DNA of 64,000 bases, taken from Haemaphysalis longicornis (lineage: Eukaryota; Arthropoda; Arachnida; Ixodida; Ixodidae). Every line of letters begins with the position of its first letter. The stretch's first letter is position 1. Position numbers and translations under genes: made by a program. Shown piece after piece: positions 35,031-46,900 of the stretch. Location: contig CM023450.1 in assembly GCA_013339765.2 (NCBI GenBank), forward strand, positions 99,500,820 through 99,564,819, read 5' to 3'. Below the pieces are notes generated by a model, which was given only the letters and a program-made list of their open reading frames with translations, did not search any database and had not been told where the DNA came from.

Positions 35031-35385
35031 CTGAGGGGTGAAAATAAAGATGGGACAAACACCATTCGAATTATCCATAATGTCACTTCATCGGGTTTAC
35101 TCGAGCAAAGTTTATATCTGTCAGATGACAGACCAGCATTTTATTTCGTGTATTCGTTGTCGTTTGTTAAGCATTTATCCCCTGTAGACTCTTTGTGTGA
35201 CGAATGCCTAATAACGGAAAATGTTCATGCGTACTACGCAAAACAAATGTCACCAAAAATTTAGTGCCCATAAGCAGGACACGCAAGAAATGATTAACTA
35301 GACGCGACATTTAGCGAATCAACATTCTTTGTTTACTGATATGTGGTCGCATACCACTGGAGCGTCACATGCATTTCCGGCACCT

Positions 35386-37105
35386 TTAAAGGGACACTGA
35401 AGTGATTTGTAAACATTGCCGGATTACTAGCCCCAATTGTTGTCCGGAGTCTATGGGCCATGTTTCGACCATTCTGAGTGCGTTTACGCGAATTTATTTA
35501 GTAGAGAAATCTGTTTGAAAATGCTGTCCTCCTCTCTGCATCCTCGCCCACTTTCTGTGGCGTTTTCGTGTGACGTCAGGAGGAAATGACTTGGCTTGAC
35601 TGCACTACTGCACGGCTCGCCGGCCTTCCAACAGAGTCAGTAAGCTCAGCGTTTAGTCCGCCGACCGCCTACGGGTCGTCGCAATTCGTTCGCTCAGTTG
35701 AAACTAAGTCCCGACACGCTTGTGAATAGAAGAATGCGCCTTTAGTTAGTTAGTTTGTAGACTGTATCAATCTGCAAGTCCAAGTCGCCCCACACAAGCG
35801 GTGCACGAGCGCACATGCGACGCTTCGCTGACTGGTACGCTAGTAGGAAAATCTAAGGCCACTTGACGGCGGGAGAAGAGTCAGCGCAGTCAATATAGGT
35901 ACTAACGAAATAAAATCAACGGAAACTTTTATCCTACAGCATAAAGCTATGAAGAAACTGTTTTTTGCACTGGGTGAACAAGCACAGCGGTCAGCAGGCA
36001 GAACACACATCTGCGAACGCTTTTCCGCCCAAGAAATGCAATTGCTAGACAGTGAGATATTGTAAACCTTTGGGGGACGCTTACTGCACGAGCGCCTATA
36101 CAACAAATAGTCACCTAATCTGCTTTAAATGCTAAAACTAAATAAAAGTGTAAACTGGATATACTTTATATACCTTACATTTCCACGAGGAATCAACTTT
36201 TACTGAGCCCAAAAGAAATCGGTGGTGCACGCTGGCACCAGACGGGGTGGTCCCCTAGTTACGGGACAGTGTCGACTGCGCTGGCTTCGTGGTCGAGTGG
36301 TCTGAATGGCTAGGCATGTTATTTTTCAAGTTGCAAGTTCGAATGCCCGAGGGTACATTTTTTTTTGTAAGTTGGTTTTTTCGTTTTCGCCCGATGTTTT
36401 CCATACTGAGATGTCCATTTTTGGGCCGTAACATGCACTGCTCCACGAGCGAGTTCGTAGAACGCGCGCAGACTGGCACTGACGGGCTAGCGGGTTCTCG
36501 TTGGCGTGCTGTTGCCATCAGCACCGACTGCTTGCGGGCAGTGGGCACAGGCCAGAATAAGCACACGCTTGGCCTGGTGCGAACACGCTTTTTACGATAC
36601 AGGCTCTAGTGAGGCAAGCTCCAAATACGGGGAAAAGCGCATGGCATTTGAGCGTCTTGCGGTAACGCGGAGGGCGTTCATCCACTGTGTCGGCCTCGGC
36701 TAGTAATTGCTACGATTCTCGTCCTGGGAGGCTTATCTTGGGCATTTTACAGCCTGCCAACATGGCAGAAGCACGCTATGGCGATTATTGAGATATCGGG
36801 AATGCCCATCCAACGATGACGTCCGATGTCAAGGATGTCGTTTTCACAGAACCGAAATCCGAAACTTGCTTTGAATGCTAATCTTGGACATCGTCCAATC
36901 ACGGTGCCCCTTTTTTCCGACGTCACAGCCTTTAGTTGGTGCGGCCGCCGCAGACCACTCACGGTAGCTTTTCTTCTTTCAGGCGTTATAAAATAATTAC
37001 CAACTTATCAACCGGATAAACTATGCAAAGTGTGTTAATTTAGCTAGCCTACGCAGTGCGAGCAAAAACTGGAAGCTTGACAAATTCACTTAAGTGTCCC
37101 TTTAA
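35386..37105. mobile_element. TTAA-flanked MITE-like element, copy 2 (1.72 kb)
   Basis: It is the same element as 1894-3537, inverted, with ends TTAAAGGGACACTGAAGTG and TTAAGTGTCCCTTTAA and TTAA at each edge. It lies in the last intron of gene B, 356 bp upstream of the terminal exon. Its right edge runs directly into another TTAAAGGGG-starting sequence at 37102. Confidence 0.75.
36279..36355 (+). repeat. tRNA-like block inside TTAA element copy 2
   Basis: The A-box-like tcgtggtcgagtggtctgaa and B-box-like gcaagttcgaatgcc suggest an internal Pol III promoter of SINE type. The position matches 2636-2719 when the element is inverted. Confidence 0.5.
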
Positions 37106-37271
37106 AGGGGTCATGCAGATAAAATACAAGTTTGTTTTATACAAAATATTTGTGTTTTATGGTGCCCCCAGCGCTTGTGCGGAAGGCAAATTACGCTTTA
37201 TTCGCTGAGAAATTGTTAGAGTTGAAATTTTGATTCTCCGTCCAAAACGTGGGTCGTCTGGTATGCACAAG

Positions 37272-37830
37272 AAGGCCCGAAATTAGGCGCATTTTGGTTC
37301 GGCAAACTTTGGCCCGAACCTAATTTGCATTCCTTTTGCGGTCTCATACCGCGGCCCGAGCCCTATGGCATTCCATTTCTGTTGCAATATGGCACTGGGT
37401 CTTAAAGGGCCATTCCTTTTTGTGTTTCGAAGATAAGTCACGTTTAGAAGTGTTTCGTTAAATGCTGTGTCGTCTGAAACACCAAAGCCCCTATGCTGTG
37501 AGCTAAACAACCATAGAGCGTGCAGTACCAACAGCATTACGCATCGGTACTTCTATGTCTACGTCTACCTTCGTAACTTCCATTGTTTACCCAACCATTC
37601 TCACTGGTATGAAAAGAATGCGCCCTAAATTTAGGCGCATATGGCTCGTCAGGCAAGCTTATAGGCCCCACCTAATTTGCATTTCCTTTTGCGGTCTCAT
37701 ACAATCGCAGAGCTGAGCATATGGCATTCCATATTCTGTTGCGGGAAATATGGCAATGGGTCTTAGGGCCATTCCCTTTTTTTATTATTAGATAGCTTAC
37801 TTGAGTGAAGTGTGCGTTAAATGTTGTGTA
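37272..37830. repeat. Two diverged tandem units of about 350 bp
   Basis: Units start near 37272 and 37621. They share aaattaggcgcat, cctaatttgcatt, ccttttgcggtctcata, tatggcattccat and gggccattcc. Non-coding, in the gene B intron. Confidence 0.65.
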
Positions 37831-37990
37831 TGATTTTAACAAGGCAATCTTTCGAACGAAGCAAACTTGAATGTGCCTTTGAATGTTTGTGTTTGCATTT
37901 GATTATGAATGGAAAGTTCCCATACAAATATTTGATGCAATTTGAAACGTTCACTGATAATGAAAAATTAAAGCCATTCCCCTCACTTTG

Positions 37991-38640
37991 AAAGCTGTGG
38001 GAAGTGCAGAGCAGGATTCGACATAATGGGCTGTACCGCCTTAATCCGCTTACGGTTACCACCCCATGCAATTCAAATTTCCGCCTTCGCAGTGCTCGCG
38101 CGCTCCCTGCCTGAAACTACGCCAGCGGGAGTGCTGTTCTCTTTGTGGTTTTCTCCCGCACGTGCCGGCGTTGCACTGCCGCATTTTGCATTTAATCGTA
38201 AAAACCAACCCAATGGGCGTCCTTAACAAAAGGAACGGGGGTGCTGCCGGTTAATTACGTATATTTTTCCTCAAATGTACGTATAGTTTTCTTTGCCATA
38301 AACAACGGGAAGATGTATGACAAGCGCTAGTGCTTAACGAGTTTTCGAACGCTTATCTAAACCTATAAAAAGAAGTGCCCGACTGACTGACTGACGGACT
38401 TACTGACTAACTGACTCATGAACTCCCAGCCAAAACTGTTAGATTTAGAGACTTGAAATTTCATGAGTTTATTTGCGTCATTGAGTTGTCGGAAGTGCAG
38501 AGCAGGGATTCGACATATTGGGCTGTACCGCCTTAATCCGCTTACGGTTACCACCCCATGCAATTCTAATTTCAAATTGCAATTTGCAAATTGCAAATTT
38601 CAAATTGCAAATTCAAATTGCAATTCAAACTTTACACTGA
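37991..38640. repeat. Direct repeats of about 80 bp and an AAATTGC-rich tract
   Basis: The block ggaagtgcagagcag ... gggctgtaccgccttaatcc ... ccccatgcaatt occurs at about 38000-38071 and 38490-38567. The second copy runs into a palindromic tract of caaattgcaatttg words (38567-38630). No coding function seen. Confidence 0.65.
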
Positions 38641-40116
38641 GCTGGACTCAAGACAAAATGCCCGAACATTTCTTTAAAAATTGCTTAGCTTTCAATGATG
38701 TTTACATCGGCGATCTAGGTTATGTTCTTGCTAAATGTTCCCAGTAATTTTGAGTTAGGAACGAGAACTGATTCATTGCACTCAATCTCTGGTGAAGTAG
38801 CTTCATATGTTAAGGAGCAAGTCAGGCCTGTGGGGCTTTAACGATGTTGAAGCGAGCCTGCATGAGCGGTGTTCATCGTGATTTGCTGTGTTGGGGATAA
38901 GGTAGTGCCGTGAAGTCTGGCTTATTTTCCTTACTGCAGACACATACCAATTTTCAGAGATGTGCCTCCTGTTGCAGTGTATTGATCCATGTAAACTTCA
39001 GGGTAAATAAGTCGCCCTTCTTGTTAGAAACTGTTCGATAAGTTGGCAATAATTTCCCGTCACTGACTTATTTCTTGCTTAAACGTTGAAGCCCTTCTGT
39101 TGGTTAAGCTTAGACATGAAGTTAACAATGGCCGTACAGGACGTCTCGTACAGAAATATGACGTTCTTAAACCCACTTTATGTGCAGTTTAAGAGATTTT
39201 TAAGAAATAAGAACTCGAGCAAATAGACTTAAATGCCAGAAATGGCTCAAACTTCCAACATGGGCAAATTCAACAAAATGAGTAAAAACTGCTATTTCTC
39301 ATATTGTGTGCAGCGACCTAGAAACACATTCTGGAAATGAAATCGAGGATTAAAAACAAATATCGTTTTATACATCTAAACTACATAATTTGCATTGTGA
39401 TGCAAAATAAATTGCGTGCACAGACATTGCAACAAAAGTCGCATAATGCATAAAAATTGCTACGCTGTTTATCGTCAATTGACTTTTTTGCACCCACATT
39501 TGGTATGAGTTGCTAAACTGGGATACCTTTTGGGGACTTTGGGCTAAATATAGGGGGCAATTGCTGTATTCGTGACTTTTTGTTTGGTTTGATTTTTTTT
39601 CTTTGTTGTTGTTTTCATTCTTGTTTCCACTAATGTATATTTCCAATACTATAACCATTAAATGTGTAAATTCCTCTATAATGCATTTTATGGCAGATGC
39701 AGGCTTCGCTTTAGATGGTGGGGGCTCTCTCATAATTTTTTTTTGTGTCAGGTCATGCTTTTATTGCGTCTTCGTCGTGTGAGGTGAGTGTATAAGATAC
39801 ATATTTCTTGTCTTCTAAGTAAATTATTATTACTATTTTTTGGGGGGGTGGGGAAGGGTATTTCTTTCAACGAATTATTTCTAGGCTATTATAACGGGAG
39901 CATGTGTCACCTTCACCAGTTATGCATGTTTGTGCGCATACAAAGCGCTACACGGCAGGTTGTTTCGCGAGCTCTTTAAACAGGGTAAAGCAAAGAAACT
40001 ACAACAATGGTATGGCATTACCATGAGTATCTGCGGTTTTATAAAAGCACTTCAAAGTTAGGTGTAGTACGCATCAGTTACAAGGATAATACAGCATATG
40101 ACGAAACACAGGTCAC
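38641..40116. other. Gene B intron, no gene recognised
   Basis: AT-rich intron. The part nearest the mini-exon (39990-40110) has traceable homology with the gene A intron near 5230-5340. Confidence 0.4.
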
Positions 40117-40157
40117 CTGTTGAGACGGCTGGATTTGCCGAAGCCGTTGGTGCAGCC
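40117..40157 (-). CDS. Gene B 41-nt mini-exon
   Basis: The acceptor gattgttgttacag precedes 40157 and the donor GTGACCTG follows 40117. Length and phase equal those in gene A. It encodes A-A-P-T-A-S-A-N-P-A-V-S-T between split codons. Confidence 0.65.
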
Positions 40158-40264
40158 CTGTAACAACAATCGGACAGAATAAACAGAACACGCAATTTGC
40201 TTGATAAAAGCCCAGAAAGTTGGCTTGTCGTATATTATTAAGAGATTGGTAAGTATGTACTCAC

Positions 40265-40277
40265 ATGACGGTTTCAT
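40265..40277 (-). CDS. Gene B 13-nt microexon
   Basis: ATGAAACCGTCAT lies between an acceptor (ctttcatgcgcaccacag) and the donor GTGAGTACATAC. It aligns base for base in length with the gene A microexon and is needed to keep the frame. Confidence 0.65.
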
Positions 40278-41207
40278 CTGTGGTGCGCATGAAAGAAAGA
40301 AGACAGAAAAATGAAAATTTCTTTCTGAGAGAACGGTGGTTAAAACGCGACGCTTTCGCCCATGCAACCTGAGTCAAAGGTAAAGTCCAAATACATTCTC
40401 CCGAAGTCTAAATTCAGAACTGCAAAGTTCCAAAGGCAAAGTCGACCTTCAACTCAGCCGAAGTCTTTAGTTAACTTCCAACCCTGCTTAGAGAATGTAT
40501 TTCATCATTATCATCGCTAACCGTGTACTGCAAAACTATATTTCCGTATTAGAGGGGTCCGTTACGTGTGGAAACACTTGTATTGTTATCACATGCGGTG
40601 TAAGATTTATGTGCCCTTTCTGAAACTCATTGTGTAAAGTTGGCTTTTTTGCCCACGCTATCAGTGAGGAATGGAAAGCTTCGCTGTAAAAAACCCAAAA
40701 ATTTTCCCAAAATAATTGATACGTAAGGTGACTGGGCGCCGTCATTATATTGTTGTCGGTTTTGTTGTAGTAGGCAGAAAACGCCGTTCACTTACACAGA
40801 CCACGAGCACTCGCCACGAGGAGAACTGAATTTGAACAAAGATATGTTCTATCAGCATTTCTCGACGTCAAATCTACGAAACGGACGCATGACGGTTTGT
40901 GGCTTTCAAGCGCCAGAATGTGTCGAGCAAGTAATGGTTCGTTAGAATGGTTCGTTTCAGAAATACGCCTTTAGATATAACGTTGCAACCGCCACGTTTG
41001 AATCATAGACGTCGGCTGTGCATGCGAGCAGAGTTAGATTTCCACAAACATCTGTAGTGTATGCTCCCTTCGTGCAGCCCATCTCCTTTTAATCAGTAAG
41101 CGAAGTGGTATACATGCCCTATGCACAAAATATCGAGGGATGGGCGTGTAAAGACACTTCTCCTCATATACTGAATCGACGGGCATCATCAGGGCGCGTC
41201 AACTCAC

Positions 41208-41267
41208 GGGCGAAGGCGGCCAGGCACAGCAGGGTGAGGGATAGGCAGGCCTTCATGGTTGATCGGC
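41208..41267 (-). CDS. Gene B signal-peptide exon
   Basis: The acceptor tttttccttgcag is followed by 11 untranslated bases, ATG at 41256-41254, 16 codons and one base, and the donor GTGAGTTG. It is 13/16 identical to the gene A leader at protein level. Confidence 0.75.
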
Positions 41268-41420
41268 CTGCAAGGAAAAAGCAGATTAAAGAAAAGTTCT
41301 TCGAAGCATATGAATGTAGTGTGGCGACGGTTCCTCCTATCTTCCATTGGCAGACGGAGGGGGGGTTATGTATACACCTTGCTGTTTTCTTTATTTCCAT
41401 CTGTACCCTGATGGACGCAT

Positions 41421-41580
41421 TTGATTGATTGTAGAGTTTAACTCGCGGTTGCAACGCACGTGATAAGGCACGCCGTAGTCGAGGGCTCCGGATTAATTTT
41501 GACCTCCTGGGGATCTGTAACATGCACCGAAATCTCGAACACACGGGCGTTTTTGCTTTTCCCCTTCACCAGAAAAGCGG
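41421..41580 (-). mobile_element. Ruka-like SINE, 5'-truncated
   Basis: Reverse complement of the SINE body: tail caatcaatcaa, ggagccctcgactac, aggtcaaaattaatccgga and aaaagcaaaaacgcccgtgt. It ends in the ccgcttttctgg block, so the tRNA head is absent. Confidence 0.75.
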
Positions 41581-42151
41581 TGGAGGCGAAAAGCAAAAGT
41601 GCTAACACACGCTAACACACGAAAAAAGTGCTAACACACGCATTATGCCGTTGTATGTTGGACGAGGGCGGTATACAGCGAGAGTCTTGGAAGGTTTCTC
41701 GATTTTCCTTGGCATAACGGCAATACTGATGGCACGTTTCGACACAGGATATCGACGGATGAATTCCTTCTTTTCGAGGTCCTTCTGTTACCAACGAATC
41801 TTCAAGTCGAATGGGAGGATATTAGAAATTTTCTCTGGATGTCGCCATTCCAGAATCAGCCATAGGAACTTGTTATTCCCTTGCAGGCTTAGTTGGATGA
41901 CTCACACCCAGACAGGCGTTAAGTAAGATGGCAGCGATCGGGTTAATATTGAGAATAGGGCTACGGCATTATACAAGCACAATTGAAAAAGAGCGGTTTC
42001 AGTCTTGGTTCATTAAGAGTCACAGCCCATGAAAATGTTTGCGACATGGACGGTTGAAGTACATAACAATGACCGTTTTGTTAAGTCTCGCCATTTTCTA
42101 GTAGCGCTGATGTTCTAATTCTCTGCTGCGCTTTCGTCTAGCAGGAAATGT

Positions 42152-42390
42152 TAGCCCGTCGCTGTGGCTGAGTGCCTAGTGCATTGTTCTGACGAGCCCA
42201 AAGACGCGGGTTTGATTCCCCGTCGCGGCAGCCGCTTTTCTGATGGAAGCGTAAAGCGAAAACCCCCGTGTGTTCGAGCTTTCGGTGCACGTTAAAGATC
42301 CCCACATGGTAAAAATTAACCCTTAGCCTCCACAACAGCGCGCCTGATATCCTGTGTAGCGTCGGTGCGTTAAAACTAATAGTCATCAAA
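42152..42390 (+). mobile_element. Ruka-like SINE, full length, diverged
   Basis: A box gctgtggctgagtgcctag, B box gggtttgattcccc, then the conserved gccgcttttctgatgg and gcacgttaaagatccccac body. Several substitutions suggest an old copy. Confidence 0.8.
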
Positions 42391-44101
42391 GTAAACGCAG
42401 CTTGCTCTCTAAGAATCGAACGAGCACTGGCTTTGAAAATGGGTCATAATGCTTACAAATGTTGTTACTTTGTCTCCTCGTGTTTCAGGGCTTCCTTCGA
42501 GCCCATTCGTCCTGCTCAGGCTTCAATATTATCCGGAATTACTTCCTTGTAACAAATCCCAAAGGCATTGTCCGTACGCAATGTGACTCCGGGTTCAGGA
42601 AATGCATCAGCTTCAGGAAATGCATCAGCTACACAGCCTGAAGTATGTATTATTAGGGCGGCTGACCTGGACTTAGCAAACGTGGTTGATGGCGCCGATT
42701 TGTCATACCAAAGCGGCGCTGAATCGCCCGTTAACACGACGTTTTAGCTGTTTCGGAATGGTAAAAGTTAAAGCTTCTTGCCCATCTGCACTCTCCCTCA
42801 TTCCTTTTTAAAGACGATAGTCTTTCTTGGGCTACTTGAACCCAGAAAGTTTGGTCTGTCTGTCTGTCTGTGATCCGATTCAGCCACACGGCCAAAGTAA
42901 AATAGATATTTCCCAATAGTCTTTTTATTCACAGTGAAATGAAAACGTCTAAGCCCGGTTTATATGTTCATACTTCTCAACTTCGTTGAACAAGAACAAG
43001 ACATTACACAAATATAAGACAGGAAATTAGTACACAAGGGATATTTACAGTGTTTCTTTGTTAACAAATTCATGAATTCTTGTTTTTTAGATAGAGAATG
43101 ATATTCTACTACTACTGCAGAAAACCGCCGCCTACTGTTGCCCGCGCCCCTCCTGGCGGCATATGAAAAATCACGCGGCAACAGCAACGAAAGGTTCCAC
43201 TAGCTAGGTTTCACGTTCTGCTTGGAACGCACGTGGAGCACGGCCCCGCGGTTCTCTAAACCTTGGAGACAGCCGCCTCGATTCACGCGTGTCTCCGCCG
43301 TACTGAAGCGCTGGCATCGAGGAACCCGGTCTGTAGCAGTGGAACATGGCAAATTCAAATCGCCTTGCGCAAACATTTAGTTTGTTTACCTTGGGATGAG
43401 CGCGACAGCACAGGAACAGCATGAGAGGTGAGCGGGAACGCAAAGGGGGGCATTTCCTTGGCCAATGTCTACAAAGACTATCATCTTTTGTCGACCTTTG
43501 CAACGAAAGCAGCAGATACGACGCCATTTTTTTTTCGCTATAGCTGTCTCCCTAATCATGGCTGAAAGGACTTTTAAAACATTACCGCCGAGAGGAATAC
43601 AAACAAAACGTTCTGACGAATTCTTCCCGAGTAACAGAAACGTCTTGCAGAGTGCTGTCATATGTGCAGTACCTCTTCTATATTTCCACCAGCATACAAT
43701 CTCAAAGAAAGAGCTCCAGTCACCACCAGCATCAGTCTATGGTTCCATAGTTATGTTACTTCTCTTGTGGCATTACATTTTCTTGCCCATCAAATCAGAC
43801 CTTTCTAACCTAATTAAAAATCACTCAACAAATGTTTGGACCGTACACTCCAGCGCCAAATACACTATCCAGACACTACATTTTATGCAAGCATAAAAGG
43901 GGTGTGATCACGAAGGTAATGTCACTCATAAATAAACTTTAAAAATTTTTGTATTATCATCTCGGCAGCGAATTTATAAGGTGAAACGTGAAAGTTTTAA
44001 GTGCATGTTACATTTTTCTAGTGAAACAGTACAGTAAGAGCCTTTTTCTATGGGTAATATTGATTTCGTGAAAACACTGCTCGCAAAGAAAGAAAAATGG
44101 T
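42391..44101. other. Candidate gene B 5' intron, no gene recognised
   Basis: It contains an 18-bp tandem duplication (ttcaggaaatgcatcagc, 42595-42631) and a (gtct)n stretch near 42853. A 143-codon frame at 43465-43896 has no recognisable domain. Confidence 0.4.
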
Positions 44102-44107
44102 ACTTAC

Positions 44108-44196
44108 GTGGGCTCTTGTCAGATGGAGAAGCTCCTGGATTACAAGGCTCAGGGGAAAGGCTCCTGGATCACAAGGCTCTCTCCTTGAGCTTATAT
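44108..44196 (-). promoter_or_regulatory. Gene B candidate promoter and non-coding first exon
   Basis: On the minus strand ATATAAG (44196-44190) is followed by an exon-like stretch with a duplicated ggctcctggat(t/c)acaaggctc unit (seen on the plus strand) and the donor GTAAGTA from 44107. It lies 2.84 kb upstream of the gene B signal-peptide exon. Start of transcription is inferred from the TATA position. Confidence 0.5.
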
Positions 44197-44219
44197 GTGG
44201 GAAGCAGCTGACGTCCAGA

Positions 44220-46118
44220 GCATCACACCATACTGCGCCAGATTCCTTATCAATTCGCAGGCTCCAGACAATACATCTGCGTTACAATGGGATTAATCTG
44301 TTACACGTCAGAAAGTATCCGGTCGCTTTCAGGTGTAATATCTCTGTAATGTTGCTTGTTCACACTGGGGGGTAGCTTATCAGAGATCTTAAAGCATGAA
44401 ACAAGAATGTAGGGTTAGTGGAAATCACCCGCCACCCCGGTCTTTTCCTCCACTCAACAGCCCACACTTATATCTAATGAGATACAGAGCTCCGCCAAGG
44501 AAGATCAGCTCGGCTGGTCCCCAGGGGCCAGGCGGCGAGAGCACCATATGAATCCCGTGAAGAGGGAGCTACCTTCTTAAATTGCGCAGGATGCATTGAA
44601 AACCCTGCTAATCAACTTTATTCCCCCTCTATCTCTCTCGCTGCAGGTTCTTTTTGCAGCGAGTCTAAATCTGGCCCCTTCTTATAGAGCAGGTCATCTT
44701 TGAAGGTCTGACACGCAGACGGCGTACGAGAAGCACTCCTGCTTCTTGAAAGTGCAACACTGTTCGTATTTGTGACGAATGTTAAAGCATTACACTTTAT
44801 AACAAGCTCTATGTTTGTCGCAGTTGGTGGGAAAAGAAATGTTTGGAATCTACCCAGCATGCATCATATGTGTTGCAGTCCTTGGAGCATACAGAACAAG
44901 AGCTGCCAGAGTTCAGTTTAACGGCCATCCCCTGAAGGTTCCCCACCAGCCACACCGCACTCAACCTTCTATTCGTGGATGTGGCTTCACTCAAGCACAC
45001 TGTAAATTATTCCTCAGCTGTTCGTGAGCAACGTCTAATGCTGAAACCTCTACATATACCCCTGTGTTGGGTAAGATACCCTAAGTGTGCCTGTTGGGGT
45101 AACAAGAATGATTCAGTTTTGCTGCGGGCTCAAGTAGGATTTTGTGAGTTGAATTTTATCTCAAAGTTGACGTTGATCCCCAGAGCACCGCAGCAGTAGT
45201 GATGTGCTTGCGCAATGGACGTTGCTTTAGTATTTAGGACAATACGGACACTTACTGTGAAATGCACGTCATTCTAATGAAACGGCACTAGTCTTTATTT
45301 GGCTCTCTTAAAGGCACCTTCGCCAACATGTACATTGTGCGGAATGAACACGTAGGGCTACAAGGCCTACACTCGGGCCAAACAAAATGTCACGTAGTTG
45401 AAGATTGAGGCCAGCGCGTTTCATTGGCACAAGATCGTTACAGTATAACGGCTATGAGGAAATCGGTAGCAATCGTCGTGGCTCGTGGCCGTTGACCTGC
45501 GCCCTAACTACGTTAGGGTAGCCCCCTTGTTCGCACCTCCCCGAATCACCTAATTGACTCAATTTTCTCTCGAATCATGCTTTTGTCCGTCGGTTTTTAT
45601 TAGGCCATTATTTATTTAGGGGGATGTTTTATTCGTGGTCTTTCTTTCAAGTTTCAGATACTTGTGTGATCAATGTTAGTGTAAACTCTCACGGCGTTCG
45701 GGGAACTGCGACACATGTGCGATCCATACGCCTGCCGAAGCAACAACAACAACCGTTCGCTCCGGCTCCAGTGAACTTGCCCTTTGCGGGCTTAAAGCCC
45801 CTTCTTAATCTCTGCTAGGGGAGGGGGGGCGGTGTGACAGCGGTTTACCATGAAGGAGTATACAGCGCCGCATCATGATAGCTCCCCTTAGGAAAAGGGG
45901 TAACGATTCATCCTCACTGCAGGAGAAGTAGATGACTGAGGAGTAGATGTGCGTGTCTGTAACATCACCATGAGGGCCCCTAACACTTTCTTTTTACTGT
46001 GCAGTTTCTACTTGCCCTGTCACTTCGCTCGCGCACTGAAACTAACCAAAGACCATTTGCTTTAAGAGATGAACTCAACGTAACGATCAGCCACGTGCCG
46101 TTGGATGAGGTAGGTCTC
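44220..46118. other. No gene recognised
   Basis: The first 200 bp align patchily with 10790-10960, upstream of the 10.7-kb promoter. The rest is unique sequence without supported coding frames. Confidence 0.4.
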
Positions 46119-46310
46119 CTAGAAATAGGCCAGGACAAGTCGGAATGCTTCCCGCCGGATGGAGTTGGTGCCTGTCAGGAAAAGGAGGTCCATCAGGGTG
46201 TGGTGGGCAGCCCAGACCATGGAGTGCGGCCCGAAGCTCTGCTCGCGGGCATCGTGCTGGCGGCAGGAGCACTGGTATGCGTCCTTTACGACGGCCGCCG
46301 CTCGTGGAGC
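46119..46310 (-). CDS. Unidentified coding-like fragment
   Basis: A GC-rich frame on the minus strand reads KDAYQCSCRQHDAREQ, then HSMVWAAHHTLMDLLFLTG and IRREAFRLVLAYF before a stop. Amino-acid composition and third-position GC look like real coding sequence, unlike its surroundings. I do not recognise the family. It may be the last exon of a gene or a retrocopy fragment. Confidence 0.3.
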   Translation of the reverse strand, partial: APRAAAVVKDAYQCSCRQHDAREQSFGPHSMVWAAHHTLMDLLFLTGTNSIRREAFRLVLAYF

Positions 46311-46859
46311 CACTTTAAGTTAGCCTTCCAGGAGCACGACAGTGACAGGGCACAGCGGTCCTCGTGCTTGTAGGTCGCTAATTGGTTTTTCTTGTGCGGG
46401 TGAGCAAACGTAAATGTGTCCACTGTAATGACCGTCATCAGGCGGTGCTGCAATAGCCGCGGCTGCGCAATTGGCGTTTGAAAGTTAATTTCTCTATGAG
46501 AACCTTTTCTTTAGGCTGTGGCATAAAAAGACGAATGCCGGACCTGAGGGTGGTGAAATTCACAAGCAATCGAATAGAATTTCTGCTGGAACTAGTAAAA
46601 TCAGAGAAAAGAAACTGGTAGATACTGGCCACCAGGCACACTCAAACAAAAACTTGATTCTTGTCGAGGTCACACTTATACTAGCACAATCCAAACGCTT
46701 AAGTTAGGAACTTAGAACCACAGCCATCGGTCAAATATAATTTTTGATGGCCTCGAAATAATTAACGAAGAAAGAAGGGGAAAACATGAATGTTCTAACA
46801 CAGATTCGTAATATTCGTAAATTTGAGGAATTCGTTAAAAACTAGATATGACTAGAGAA

Positions 46860-46900
46860 GTAGTAGTAGCAGTAGTAGTAGTAGTAGTAGTAGTAATAGA
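46860..46900. repeat. (GTA)n microsatellite
   Basis: About 13 copies of agt/gta with two interruptions. Confidence 0.85.

Larger units (their letters stand above)
34784..41256 (-). pseudogene. Gene B: paralog of gene A, frame broken at 3' end
   Basis: Coding exons are 41256-41208, 40277-40265, 40157-40117 and 35030-34846. The predicted chain is 95 residues: signal peptide MKACLSLTLLCLAAFA, an 18-residue linker (HETVMAAPTASANPAVST), then a Lys/Glu-rich part sharing LKKA, SMEELQ, TLKD and GKDTSEEY with gene A. Just after EEY one T of a TTT run seen in gene A is absent near 34865-34872, so the frame stops at 34846. The lost tail is still readable in the next frame as far as 34784, with IGDAVG and GKIIDAG matching gene A. 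It is either a fresh pseudogene, an allele with a shorter product, or a homopolymer sequencing error. Confidence 0.65.

Noticed and set aside
37991..38567. Possible CRISPR-like direct repeats
   Set aside because: Only two copies at about 490-bp spacing, in clearly eukaryotic intron sequence.
41105..41428. 107-codon plus-strand frame
   Set aside because: It is the shadow of the gene B signal-peptide exon on the other strand.
43465..43896. 143-codon plus-strand frame with hydrophobic segments
   Set aside because: No domain, no paralog and no splice context; it lies in the candidate 5' intron of gene B.
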